This document shows, one piece after another, positions 8,402-16,636 of a DNA stretch of 64,000 bases (position 1 is its first letter; every line of letters begins with the position of its first letter). The stretch comes from Streptomyces sp. 6-11-2 (GTDB lineage Bacteria > Actinomycetota > Actinomycetes > Streptomycetales > Streptomycetaceae). The notes beneath the pieces were generated by a model. The model worked only from the letters and a program-made list of their open reading frames with translations, ran no database searches and was not told the origin of the DNA. Where the stretch lies: the NCBI RefSeq assembly GCF_006540305.1, contig NZ_BJOR01000002.1, positions 496,001 to 560,000 of the forward strand. The letters are read 5' to 3'. The translations under genes were made by a program, and so were the position numbers.

Positions 8402-9256
8402 GTGAATCACTCCGATCTCCGCGCCAAGGCCCCCTCGCTCGCGGCCGGCATGGCCGCCGCCGATCACAGCCCGGACATCCAGCTGTCCCAGACTCACCAC
8501 CGCGCCGCGCTCGTGGCGAGCTGGCACATCGCACCAGGTTCAACCATCCTCGAACTGGGCTGCGGCCAGGGCGACATGACCGCCGTCCTTGCAGAGGCGG
8601 TTGGGCCCAAAGGGCGCGTGGTGGCCATTGACGTGGCCGAACCCTCCTATGGGGCGCCGGTCACTCTCGGAGAATCGGCAGCCCGGCTCGCGGCGGGCCC
8701 TCTCGGGCCGCGCATCGACTTCCGCTTCGGCACCGACGTCCTCAACCCATCAGTCGACTTCCCCGAAAGTACCTTCGACCACGTGGTGCTCGCACATTGC
8801 TCCTGGTACTTCACATCGCTCGGACAACTGCGAGACACACTGGCCCGGGTACGGCCGTGGGCGCGGCGGCTATGGTTCACCGAGTGGGACTTGACGCCTG
8901 CGTCTGGCGACCAGCTGGCCCACCTCCTCGCCGTGCTGATCCAGGGGCAGACCGAGGCCGCAGGATCGCGTGGCCAGGGCAACGTCCGCACACCTTTCTC
9001 CCGTGAGGGCCTGCTGCGGCTCCTGCCTGAGGCCGGCTGGACAGCCGACGGCAGCAGGTCGGTCGATACCGAAGAGCTTCAGGACGGCGACTGGGAAATC
9101 GCTGCTTGCCTCGACCTGGCCGGAACGGAGGAGCGTCTGGCCGCGCTGCCCGAGCCGGTGCGACAGCTCGTCCTGAGCCAGGCCGACGTTCTCCGGGCCA
9201 TCGCCAAGCCGCGCGGCAACCGCGCGCTCGCCGCCTATTCAGTCACCGCGCGCTGA
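8402..9256 (+). CDS. Class I SAM-dependent methyltransferase
   Basis: GTG at 8402 preceded by GAGGAC gives 284 aa. Motif I is TILELGCGQGDM, followed by the motif II acid in VVAIDVAEPS and FDHVVLAHCSWYFTSLGQL (motif IV/post-motif region). This is a Methyltransf_25/31-type small-molecule enzyme by appearance; no substrate can be deduced. It lies between two insertion sequences, with no partner biosynthetic gene nearby. Confidence 0.85.
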   Translation: MNHSDLRAKAPSLAAGMAAADHSPDIQLSQTHHRAALVASWHIAPGSTILELGCGQGDMTAVLAEAVGPKGRVVAIDVAEPSYGAPVTLGESAARLAAGPLGPRIDFRFGTDVLNPSVDFPESTFDHVVLAHCSWYFTSLGQLRDTLARVRPWARRLWFTEWDLTPASGDQLAHLLAVLIQGQTEAAGSRGQGNVRTPFSREGLLRLLPEAGWTADGSRSVDTEELQDGDWEIAACLDLAGTEERLAALPEPVRQLVLSQADVLRAIAKPRGNRALAAYSVTAR

Positions 9257-9294
9257 CATACGGCCCCAGCGGCTGGTCGGTCAAAGTTCCCTAC

Positions 9295-9517
9295 GTTGTT
9301 GACCGGGACAGGGCGAGCCCCTCGTATGGTTCTCCCACCCAGGAGCGTCGGGTGTGGCTTTCAAAGTTCTGCCGCCTGTGGCTTCCACTGATGGGTCGCC
9401 CGACGCTCCACGACGACTCCGCTGCCAATTAGGAATTGCGAACGATCGCGCCGTAGGGAATCGACAGCGAGGTCGTCCGTCGGGAGGAACCTGCAGCACA
9501 CCGTACGGAGGCACAAC
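9295..9517 (+). ncRNA. IS110 left non-coding end, candidate bridge RNA region
   Basis: A 220-bp non-coding stretch upstream of the IS110-type transposase. It contains an 11-bp inverted repeat (9342-9352 GGAGCGTCGGG with 9399-9409) enclosing a 46-nt internal segment. IS110-group elements express a structured bridge RNA with target- and donor-binding loops from this position. Exact RNA ends cannot be set by eye. Confidence 0.45.
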
Positions 9518-10657
9518 GTGGCCGCGATCTGGGCCGGCATCGACGCAGGCAAGACCCCCCACCACTGCGTCGCGATCGACGAGAGCGGCCGCCGGCTGCT
9601 GTCGCGCCGCGTCGCCAACGACGAGACCGAAGTGCTCGAACTCCTCGCCGATGTCCTGGCCCTGGGCGACGAGGTGGCCCGGGGCATGGACCTGGCCGAT
9701 GGCGGAGCCGCCCTGGCCATCGCGATCCTGCTCAACCACGACCAGCCGGTGCACTACATCTCCGGCCAGGCCATCCACCGTGCTTCCGAGAGCTACCGCG
9801 GTGAAGGCAAGACCGATGCCAAGGACGCCGCGGTCATCGCCGACCAGGTCCGCGTCCGACGGGACCTCCACCCCATACGTGTCGGCGACGAGACTGTCAT
9901 CGACCTCAAAATCCTCACCGGCCGCCGCATGGACCTGGTCGCCGACCGAACCCGCACCGTCAACCGGCTCCGCGCCCAGCTCACTGGCATCTTCCCTGGC
10001 CTGGAACGCGCGCTGGACCTCACCAACACCGGTCCGCTCACCCTCCTGACCGGCTACCAGAAGCCGGCCGCTATTCGCAGGCTCGGCGCCAAGCGGCTGA
10101 AGACCTGGCTGCGCAACCGGAAGGTCCGCAGCGCCGACCAGCTCGCCGAGGCGGCCGTCGAGGCCGCCGAGCGCCAGCACACCAGTCCGCCCGGCGAGAA
10201 GCTGACCGCGCAGCTGGTCCACACGCTGGCCAGGGAGGCAATGGCGCTCAATCAGCAGGTCGCCGAGCTCGACAAGGCCATCGAGGCCCGGTTTCGCGAC
10301 CACCACACCTTCGAAGTGATCACCAGCATGCCTGGCCTGGGCATCATCCTCGGCGCCGAGTTCCTGGCCGCCACCGGCGGCGACATGAGCGTCTTCGGCA
10401 CTCCGGACCGCCTCGCCGGATTCGGCGGCGTCGCGCCGGTCCCGCGCGACTCCGGCAAGATCAGCGGGAACATACACCGCCCGCAGCGATACAACCGCCG
10501 ACTCCAGCGTGTCTTCTACACCTCCGCGCTGTTCAGCATCCGCAAGTGCGAGGAATCCCGTCTGTTTTACGATCGCAAGCGAGCCGAGGGGAAGCGCCAC
10601 ACCCAGGCTGTCCTCGCGCTCGTCCGCCGCCGTGTCAACGTCCTCTGGGCCCTCTAG
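9518..10657 (+). CDS. IS110-family DEDD transposase/recombinase
   Basis: GTG start, 379 aa. The N-terminal RuvC-like DEDD domain shows AIWAGIDAGKTPHHCVAID, the second acid in GMDLADGGAALA, and GKTDAKDAAVIADQVR. The C-terminal Tnp20 domain has ITSMPGLGIILGAEFLAATGG and GNIHRPQRYNRRLQRVFYTSA with its conserved serine region. The length is typical and no frame disruption is seen, so it is probably active. It acts with the bridge RNA to recombine element ends and target. Confidence 0.93.
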   Translation: MAAIWAGIDAGKTPHHCVAIDESGRRLLSRRVANDETEVLELLADVLALGDEVARGMDLADGGAALAIAILLNHDQPVHYISGQAIHRASESYRGEGKTDAKDAAVIADQVRVRRDLHPIRVGDETVIDLKILTGRRMDLVADRTRTVNRLRAQLTGIFPGLERALDLTNTGPLTLLTGYQKPAAIRRLGAKRLKTWLRNRKVRSADQLAEAAVEAAERQHTSPPGEKLTAQLVHTLAREAMALNQQVAELDKAIEARFRDHHTFEVITSMPGLGIILGAEFLAATGGDMSVFGTPDRLAGFGGVAPVPRDSGKISGNIHRPQRYNRRLQRVFYTSALFSIRKCEESRLFYDRKRAEGKRHTQAVLALVRRRVNVLWAL

Positions 10658-10663
10658 GAATCA

Positions 10664-10822
10664 GTGAGATCGGCCAACATTCGCCCACCTCCGCTTCCAG
10701 GCCGGGGATGTGGAAGGTGCCCGGCGGGCCCTCGGCCAGGCCGAAGTGTCTGTGATCGAGGTCCAGCAGAGCATGTACGGCCTCCGCGTCGTCATCGGCG
10801 ACGTAGAGGAAGAGGAGGAGTA
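10664..10822 (+). pseudogene. C-terminal gene fragment of unknown family
   Basis: In-frame plus-strand reading gives HLRFQAGDVEGARRALGQAE and a MYGLRVVIGDVEEEEE end with a TAA stop at about 10820. No start codon or upstream part remains because the IS110 element abuts it. Product not recognised. Confidence 0.35.
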
Positions 10823-11059
10823 AGGAGCGGTCAGCCGTCTGTCGGCGCCGATTTCCTCGGCCAGCTGGGGGGTGGCCCCCTTCCGTGCGAGGCGCCTGCC
10901 CCCCACCTGCGCCTGACTGACCAGCGCTCCGTGGTCCCACTCCGAGTCCGTTTGGGGGCGGTCGGCAGGACACCCCGCTCATCGGCGAACTCCCAGCAGG
11001 TCCCGCGGCTGGCCTGCTGGGAGTCCCCACCGATCACTGCCATCCGGGCTCCGCTCGAG

Positions 11060-11200
11060 CCGAACTCGCCGCGGGGAGGCCGTCGACACCGCCTCCACCA
11101 CCAGGACGTCGGAGGAGTTGCTCCCCCTCCAGGCGCACATTGATCCCGGGAAACAGCACATCCTCAACCGTCTTGATCGCCACGGCAGGCAACACCCTGC
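11060..11200 (-). pseudogene. ISL3-family transposase, N-terminal remnant
   Basis: Reading leftward in one frame gives TVEDVLFPGINVRLEGEQLL and in the next SSDVLVVEAVSTASPRRV. Joined, these resemble the start of ISL3 transposases (a LFPG..V...E motif followed by a VEAxSTASP motif). The zinc-finger cysteines and catalytic part are absent. The surrounding 10.82-11.38 kb contains no other intact gene. Confidence 0.45.
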
Positions 11201-11380
11201 CGAAACGATCCCGCGTCCCCCCCCGCTGACCTGGGGATTCACGGAACTGCGGACAGAGTCAATTTCAAGGAGCCTCAACAGCCAGGAGCAATGCTGATCG
11301 TCGCTGGGGTGGTCGGCGCCCAGGGCTCGTGCAGTTGCCCTTGCTGCACCATGCAGTCGCGTAGGGACCCTGGGGGCGGA

Positions 11381-12826
11381 TCAGGCGAAATTGGCGGGGG
11401 CCTCCTGGTGCAGAACCGCCTCCCGCACTGCTCGGGCGAGGTCCGCTGCAGCCTCCAGGCCCCGGCCCGAGCCAGGCGACAGAACGGTGCCGACGCTTCC
11501 CTTGTCTCCCCAGGTGCAAGCGTTGACCTGCTGGCTGCCCATTGCTTGATACGACAGGCACCGCATGGTGCCGCCGAGCCGGCCGGGGTCGGCGGACCAA
11601 GCCTTGCCCGTGGTCAGATCCGTACTGCTGAGACCCAACTGGAGGCCGTCCTGGATGGCTCCGAGCGCGTCGGGGGTCATGTCGTGAAAGTCGCCGACTG
11701 CGCCGATCACCGTGATCGCGGGCAGTTGCTCCTCCTTCTTCCCGTACACGTAGGTGAAGGACGTGGCACCGCTGCCCGCCATAGTCTCGCTCATGGCGCC
11801 TTCCACGAGCAGCTGGACCGGTGTGTTCTCCAGCCGTTCGTAACCCCTGAGGCGGTCCGGTGCTGCGACCGTGTAGCGCGGGTAGGCGGCGTACTGGTGA
11901 TAGCTCCAGATGCCTGAGCCCACCAGCGCCGACAGGACTGCGGCGAGTACGAGGCCTGCCATCACTGTTTCACGGCGCGAGGACGCCGGGACCGGCGGCA
12001 GTACGGGAAAGTCCGGGACACCAACGGGTTCGGCGTGAGCGACCGACGGCCGGGTGTCGGCACGGTGACGTGCCCGGCGCAGCAGAGCCTGAAGCAGAGC
12101 TGCGGGGATGACGGCGACAATGACCAGCATGCGCACCCAGCTGTTCCACTGGAGTGCGGGTACGGCCAGGAGTACCACGATGCACAGGGCCGCACGGATC
12201 AGGAGCGTGTGTAGAGGGAAGCGCACCATCCAGCGCAGTGGCGCGCGGCCGGGGCCGGCAAGCGCGGTGAGGGTTTCGGCGAGCGTGGCCAAGCGGTCGT
12301 CACCGGGTCGGCCCTGACCGTAGGCACGAGCTCGCGCGGCGGCCGAGGCGGGATCACCCACGGCCGCGAGCACCAGGCGAGCGTCGTGCGTCTGGGTCCG
12401 CACAGGCGATGGCGGCCTGGGGCCTTTTACCGCCCTGCCCGCCGCGATCTGCTCTATCCGCACCGCCTGGTTGGAACCGGGTGCCAGCTCACGCAGCCGC
12501 TCGGTGAGCTCGGGGCCGCGTCGGTGCCTGGCCGGCCGGTCCAGGTAGTCGCTGCGCAGACACAGCTCCGCGTATGCCGCGAGCAGATCGAGGTCGTCGG
12601 GGAACGCCTCCAGGCCTTCCTGGTAGGCGGCTTCGGCTCGGTCGTCGTGATCGTCGTCGTCCTCGGCCGCGTGGGCCTGCCCCAGCACCAGAAAATTACC
12701 GGCGCTGGGCCCGTCCGTCTTCAGCGCTTCCGTGGCGGTGCGCCGCGCCTGGGCAAACTGGCCCGCCAGCAACTGGGCATGCGCCGAGGCGTACGCGGAT
12801 CGGACTTCTTGATCTTTGGCTTGCAT
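11381..12826 (-). CDS. TPR-containing membrane protein
   Basis: ATG at 12826 follows a G-rich ribosome-binding site; 481 aa. The N-terminus (residues 1-130) has TPR-like helices (LLAGQFAQARRTATEALKTD, AEAAYQEGLEAFPDDLDLLAAYAELCL). Two adjacent hydrophobic helices around residues 200-245 and a third near 290 (AGLVLAAVLSALVGSGIW) follow. The ~170-residue extracytoplasmic C-terminus ends with a Cys-containing beta-rich segment (GGTMRCLSYQ...VNACTWGDKGSVG). This is the common Streptomyces type of membrane protein with unknown role. Nothing convincing is co-transcribed with it. Confidence 0.8.
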   Translation of the reverse strand: MQAKDQEVRSAYASAHAQLLAGQFAQARRTATEALKTDGPSAGNFLVLGQAHAAEDDDDHDDRAEAAYQEGLEAFPDDLDLLAAYAELCLRSDYLDRPARHRRGPELTERLRELAPGSNQAVRIEQIAAGRAVKGPRPPSPVRTQTHDARLVLAAVGDPASAAARARAYGQGRPGDDRLATLAETLTALAGPGRAPLRWMVRFPLHTLLIRAALCIVVLLAVPALQWNSWVRMLVIVAVIPAALLQALLRRARHRADTRPSVAHAEPVGVPDFPVLPPVPASSRRETVMAGLVLAAVLSALVGSGIWSYHQYAAYPRYTVAAPDRLRGYERLENTPVQLLVEGAMSETMAGSGATSFTYVYGKKEEQLPAITVIGAVGDFHDMTPDALGAIQDGLQLGLSSTDLTTGKAWSADPGRLGGTMRCLSYQAMGSQQVNACTWGDKGSVGTVLSPGSGRGLEAAADLARAVREAVLHQEAPANFA

Positions 12827-12987
12827 GCTTCCCCCCGATGCACACGCCGAACCACCGGAATGGTTGGGCAGGCAACTATCACCGGCGCCCCTGGTTTCGT
12901 CAACCAGCGTTGCCCACTTCAGCGGGGACGTCGCGGCTGGTCTGAACGCACTCTGCCCTCCCTAGCGTGTACTGTTGCTGGTGCCGA

Positions 12988-13061
12988 CGCGGGGTGGAGC
13001 AGCTCGGTAGCTCGCTGGGCTCATAACCCAGAGGTCGCAGGTTCAAATCCTGTCCCCGCTA
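12988..13061 (+). tRNA. tRNA-fMet (CAT)
   Basis: A 74-nt cloverleaf with anticodon CAT at 13022-13024 and stem CTGGG/CCCAG. The T-arm reads GCAGGTTCAAATCCTGT. The first base does not pair with position 72 and three G:C pairs flank the anticodon loop, both initiator hallmarks. No CCA is encoded. Such tRNA genes are classic integration sites for Streptomyces elements. Confidence 0.97.
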
Positions 13062-13071
13062 CGACATGGAA

Positions 13072-13095
13072 GGGCCCGGTCTCCGGGCCCTTTTT
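13072..13095 (+). terminator. Rho-independent terminator after tRNA-fMet
   Basis: Perfect 8-bp stem GGGCCCGG / CCGGGCCC with a 3-nt loop, followed directly by TTTTT. Confidence 0.9.
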
Positions 13096-14512
13096 CCTTG
13101 ATCATGATGGCCTCGCTGGTCCGTCCCGCCTGCTGGTAGAAGCTGGAGAGGTTGTTGCGAGCGGTCAGGGTGTCGGGGTGGTCGTTGCCCAGTAGCCGCT
13201 CACGGTCGGCGGCTACCTGTTCCAGCAGGTCGATGGCTTCGCTGGTGCGTCCCGCCTGCTGGTAGGAGACGGCGAGGTTGGCGCGGGTGGTCAGGGTGTC
13301 GGGGTGGTTGTTGCCTAGCAACCGCTCGCAGTCGGCGACCATGTCGCCCCAGTAGGCCGAGGCTGCGCTGTGCAGGTTGGCGTTGAGGAGGCTTGTTCCT
13401 GCACGGTAAAGCACAGGGTGGCCGTCGGGTGACCAGAAGGAGTCGCGGGCATGCGCGCTGGTTGAGTCGGTGTTGGCGCGGAGGACGCCGGCGAGTTCAC
13501 GCTGTGTCTGGTCGGCGTCGGGCCACATTTCGACGAGGCCATTGGCGGCCGCGGTGGTGACTGTTCGGTGCTGGTCTTCCGGGGTGGTTTCGCGTACTGC
13601 TCGGGCGGTGAGGGCGTGGATGCGTATGGCACGGACTCCGTCGCCAGAGCCGTCGTACGTGATCAGTCCGTACCGGTCCAGCAGCCGCAGTGCTGCGCGT
13701 GCTTCGTCACCCGTGACTGGCTTCGGTGCGGTTCTGCGACGACGAAGGGCAACGGCTCTCCTGGGTCGGCAGGCGGGCTGGTGCGCGGTGAGGTAGGTGG
13801 CCAGGGCCGGGGTGTCCCACAGGGTGGCGGGGTGTCCGGCGGGATCGAGGACAGCGGCAACGCCGAGCACAGCACGGGCCAGGTGGCCGAGTGAGTCATG
13901 GTCGGTGGCGTCGAGGGCGGGGAGCAGGGTGGTGGTGATCTGCCGGCCGTAGCGCTCGCTGTCCGCCCAGCGGGGGAGAAGCTCGTCCAGGCGTGCGGCG
14001 CGGTTGGTGAACCGTTCGAGGTAGGTACGGCAGGGGATCTGTTCGCGGATCATGTAGGCGGCGGCATGCCCGAGGGCCAGTGGCAGGTAGCCCAGAGCCT
14101 TGGAGAGTGTTATTGCCTGATCGTCGATCAGGTGGGCCTTGGCGCCGTGCGTGAGGCGGCTGGTGAGGTAGGCCGTGGCCTCGTCTGGACTGTAGACGTC
14201 GACGTCGATCCGGGCGCGCCCACCGCCAGTGAGGCGAGGGTCGTTGAGCCGGGTGGCAGCCAGGGTCCAGCCGTTGCCGCGTGGGCTGTCGGGCCACCAG
14301 GACTCCACAGCTGCCGGGTCGGTGATGTCGTCCAGGACCACCACCCAACTCCGGTTGGTGCCAGCCAGCCAGGCAAGGAAGGCCTGGGCATCGGAGTCCT
14401 GGTCCTGACCGGTGCTGCCAGGCGCTGCGGACGCGCGTGACCGGAAGCGTTGCCGTAGGCAGGCAGCGGCCGGGGTCCGAGGACCTCGGCCGCGTGCCCG
14501 CCAGGATGGTGT
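13096..14512 (-). pseudogene. NB-ARC-type NTPase/TPR protein, truncated at both ends
   Basis: Leftward reading retains Walker B (NRSWVVVLDDITDP), the sensor region (LAATRLNDPRL), the GLPLAL-like motif (LGYLPLALGHAAAYMI), a winged helix and the first two TPRs (ADCERLLGNNHPDTLTTRANLAVSYQQAGRTSEAIDLLEQ). Walker A and everything upstream are missing. At the 3' end the second TPR breaks off exactly where the tRNA terminator begins (GRTSEAI|MIKEKGPG). Intact relatives run to about 800 aa or more. The left break suggests integration into, or recombination at, the tRNA. Confidence 0.8.
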
Positions 14513-14513
14513 G

Positions 14514-15092
14514 TCAGAGCACGGCGAGCCGGTCCACCAGCAGCTCCACCCTCTGTGCGGCGTCCTCAGGCAGCAGCCGTCCCGCCCGGGTCAGGGTCGC
14601 AAGGCCGTGCAGGGACGCCCAGAACACCTCGGTGAACAGCCCCGGGTGGACGCCGTCCCCGGCGACCTCGCCCAGGCTCTCCATCAGCGCGGCGAAGGCG
14701 TCCTTCAACGGCTCCGGGGTGTCCTCCTGCGCGTACGCCAGGCCGCCGTCGAGCTGGAACAAGGCGTCGTAGACCGCCGGGTTGCGCTCGGCGAAGTCGA
14801 GGTAGGCACGGGCGAGGGCGGCGACCCGCTCGCGCGGGCTGTTCGCGGCGGACGCCGCGGCCCGCACCGCCACGGCCATCTCGGCGGCGCCCTCCAGGGC
14901 GACGGCGCCGATGATCTCGCGCTTGCCTCGGAAGTGGCTGTAGAGGACGGGCTGGCTGTATTCGATGCGCTCGGCGAGCCGGCGCGTGGTGACCGCGTCC
15001 CAGCCCTGCTGCTCGGCGAGTTCACGGGCCGTCGCCACGATGAGGCGCTCGCGGACCGCCCGATCGCGTGCCTTGCGTTCCTGTACCGACAT
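14514..15092 (-). CDS. TetR-family repressor
   Basis: ATG at 15092 (MSVQERKARDRAVRERL) is preferred over one at 15149 because the upstream part overlaps the operators. The N-terminal HTH reads LIVATARELAEQQGWDAVTTRRLAERIEYSQPVLYSHFRGKREI. The C-terminal helical ligand domain (WHG-type, TetR_C_13-like) follows; 192 aa. It is divergent from the DUF1772 gene, with two palindromes between them, so it probably represses both. Confidence 0.92.
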   Translation of the reverse strand: MSVQERKARDRAVRERLIVATARELAEQQGWDAVTTRRLAERIEYSQPVLYSHFRGKREIIGAVALEGAAEMAVAVRAAASAANSPRERVAALARAYLDFAERNPAVYDALFQLDGGLAYAQEDTPEPLKDAFAALMESLGEVAGDGVHPGLFTEVFWASLHGLATLTRAGRLLPEDAAQRVELLVDRLAVL

Positions 15093-15102
15093 AACTCGAA
15101 TC

Positions 15103-15167
15103 CTAGCACCGCTAGACAAGTAAGCGGCAGCAGTACTAGCGTTGTCCACATCAGCTAGCAGCGCTAG
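15103..15167. promoter_or_regulatory. Twin TetR operators CTAGC-N3-GCTAG
   Basis: Two perfect palindromes, 15103-15115 (CTAGCACCGCTAG) and 15155-15167 (CTAGCAGCGCTAG), flank the divergent promoter region, one near each gene start. A CTAGC half-site lies between them (~15136). Confidence 0.75.
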
Positions 15168-15184
15168 ATCCCGGGAGGGGCACC

Positions 15185-15631
15185 ATGCTCAGCGCACTCG
15201 AGGTCATCACCACCGTGGTCGTCGGCCTGATGGTGGGGGTGGAGTTCTCCGTCGCCTTCGTCATGAACCCGATCTTCAACGCCCTCCCGGAGGACAGTAA
15301 CCAGCAGGCCCACTCCCACGGGGGCCGGATGCTCGGCGCCGTGATGCCGTTCTGGTACATCGGCTCACTCGTCCTCGTCGCGGTCTGGGCTGTCGCGGGA
15401 TGGCACCACCCCGGCACCGGCCTCGTCGTCACCGCCGCCGCGCTGCTGATCGTCAGCGTGATCATGTCGATCCTGCTGCTCGTCCCGATCAACAACCGGG
15501 GCAAGACGTGGACCCCTGACAACCGGCCCGCCGACTGGAAGAAGCAGATGAAGCGCTGGGACCGGTACCACTACGTCCGCGTCGCCGTCATCATCGGCGC
15601 CTTCGCCCTGCTGGTCGCCGCCCTCGCCTGA
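15185..15631 (+). CDS. DUF1772 (anthrone-oxygenase-like) membrane protein
   Basis: 148 aa with four hydrophobic helices: LEVITTVVVGLMVGVEFSVAF, FWYIGSLVLVAVWAVAGW, LVVTAAALLIVSVIMSILLL and VAVIIGAFALLVAALA. The conserved middle VPINNRGKTW...DWKKQMKRWDRYHYVR is the DUF1772 signature. A GGGAGGGG ribosome-binding site precedes the ATG. The TetR-DUF1772 divergent pair is common in Streptomyces and may serve in oxidative or detoxification responses; no substrate is known. Confidence 0.88.
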   Translation: MLSALEVITTVVVGLMVGVEFSVAFVMNPIFNALPEDSNQQAHSHGGRMLGAVMPFWYIGSLVLVAVWAVAGWHHPGTGLVVTAAALLIVSVIMSILLLVPINNRGKTWTPDNRPADWKKQMKRWDRYHYVRVAVIIGAFALLVAALA

Positions 15632-15938
15632 TACCAAAGTCGCCCCGACATGCACTGGTTCGCCCCTGTATGTCGACAGCCATCGCCCCGTCGGGGTGAG
15701 CCCGACAGGGGCGGGCGCCGGGCCAGTGGCCGTTCCAGTGGGTAGTACCGGGAATGGGTGTGGCGAAGCAGCAGCGCGTGGTGACGGTCGGGGTCAACAC
15801 CGGCGTCTCCCTCCAGACGGCGCTCGGGCAGTTCGGTGCCGACGGGCGGGCGATGTACGACCCTCGCCCACCCGCGACGCTTCGGCTGGACCGGCGACAG
15901 CCCCTGACCACCCCGACCATGGGCCCGGCCACGGCAGA

Positions 15939-16483
15939 TCAGCGCGCTGGGATACTTCGACTGCCGTTCCTCGAGGACGCCGCCCGTGCGGGCGCCTTCC
16001 TCGCCGTCTTCCGCGCTGCGGCCTTCCTCGCCTGTGCTGCCGGCGCCTCCGCGGGACCGCGTCGCCCGTCTCGCCGCGCGCCGCCTGGGCCTTGTCGACG
16101 GACTGCTGCAGCGCGGCCATCAGGTCCACCAGCTGCCCTGGCCGGGCCGTCGGCTCGGGGGCCTGCGGCTGCTGGCGGTCTTCCTGCTTGGCCTCGATCA
16201 CCGCGTGCAGCGCCTCGGTGTAGCGGTCGGCGAACTCGGGGCCGGTGAGGTCGTCCCGGGTCATGGCCTCGATCAGTGCCACGGCTTCGTCGACCTCGTC
16301 TTCGTCCAACTGGACCGGAGGCGGGACCATGGCGGCGGGGTCGCGGATTTCGTCCGGCCACAGCAGCGCGTGCAGGGTGATCACGTCCCCGCGGACTCGT
16401 AGCAGACCGAGTCGTTCACGGCCGTGCCACGCGTAGCGGGCGACCGCCACTTTTGAGGTGTGCTGCAGGGCCTGGCGCAGTAC
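15939..16483 (-). pseudogene. Ku (NHEJ) protein, C-terminal half
   Basis: Leftward reading resumes mid-gene with VLRQALQHTSKVAVARYAWHG, then RERLGLLRVRGDVITLHALLWPDEIRDP and GQLVDLMAALQQSVDKAQAARGE, the Ku bridge region and C-terminal arm. No start precedes it. Near its end the frame slips: the natural Ala/Lys-rich tail (AAARKTARKAPARAASSRN) lies in the next frame and stops at 15939. This half is separated from the Ku N-terminal half (19131-19505) by about 2.65 kb. Confidence 0.88.
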
Positions 16484-16636
16484 TGGCAGTCCCGGTTATC
16501 CATAGCTGCGGAATGGCCTCCGGGCGGTCGATCTCAGGGCTGTCCCGTAATCTTGCTGTGGCAGGTGTGATCACAGTGTCGGAGCGCGTACAAAACTCCT
16601 GTGCACCGGCTCGCGTACCTCTGCGATCATCCCCGA

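Noticed and set aside
9281..10600. 439-aa minus-strand frame
   Set aside because: Antisense shadow of the IS110 transposase.
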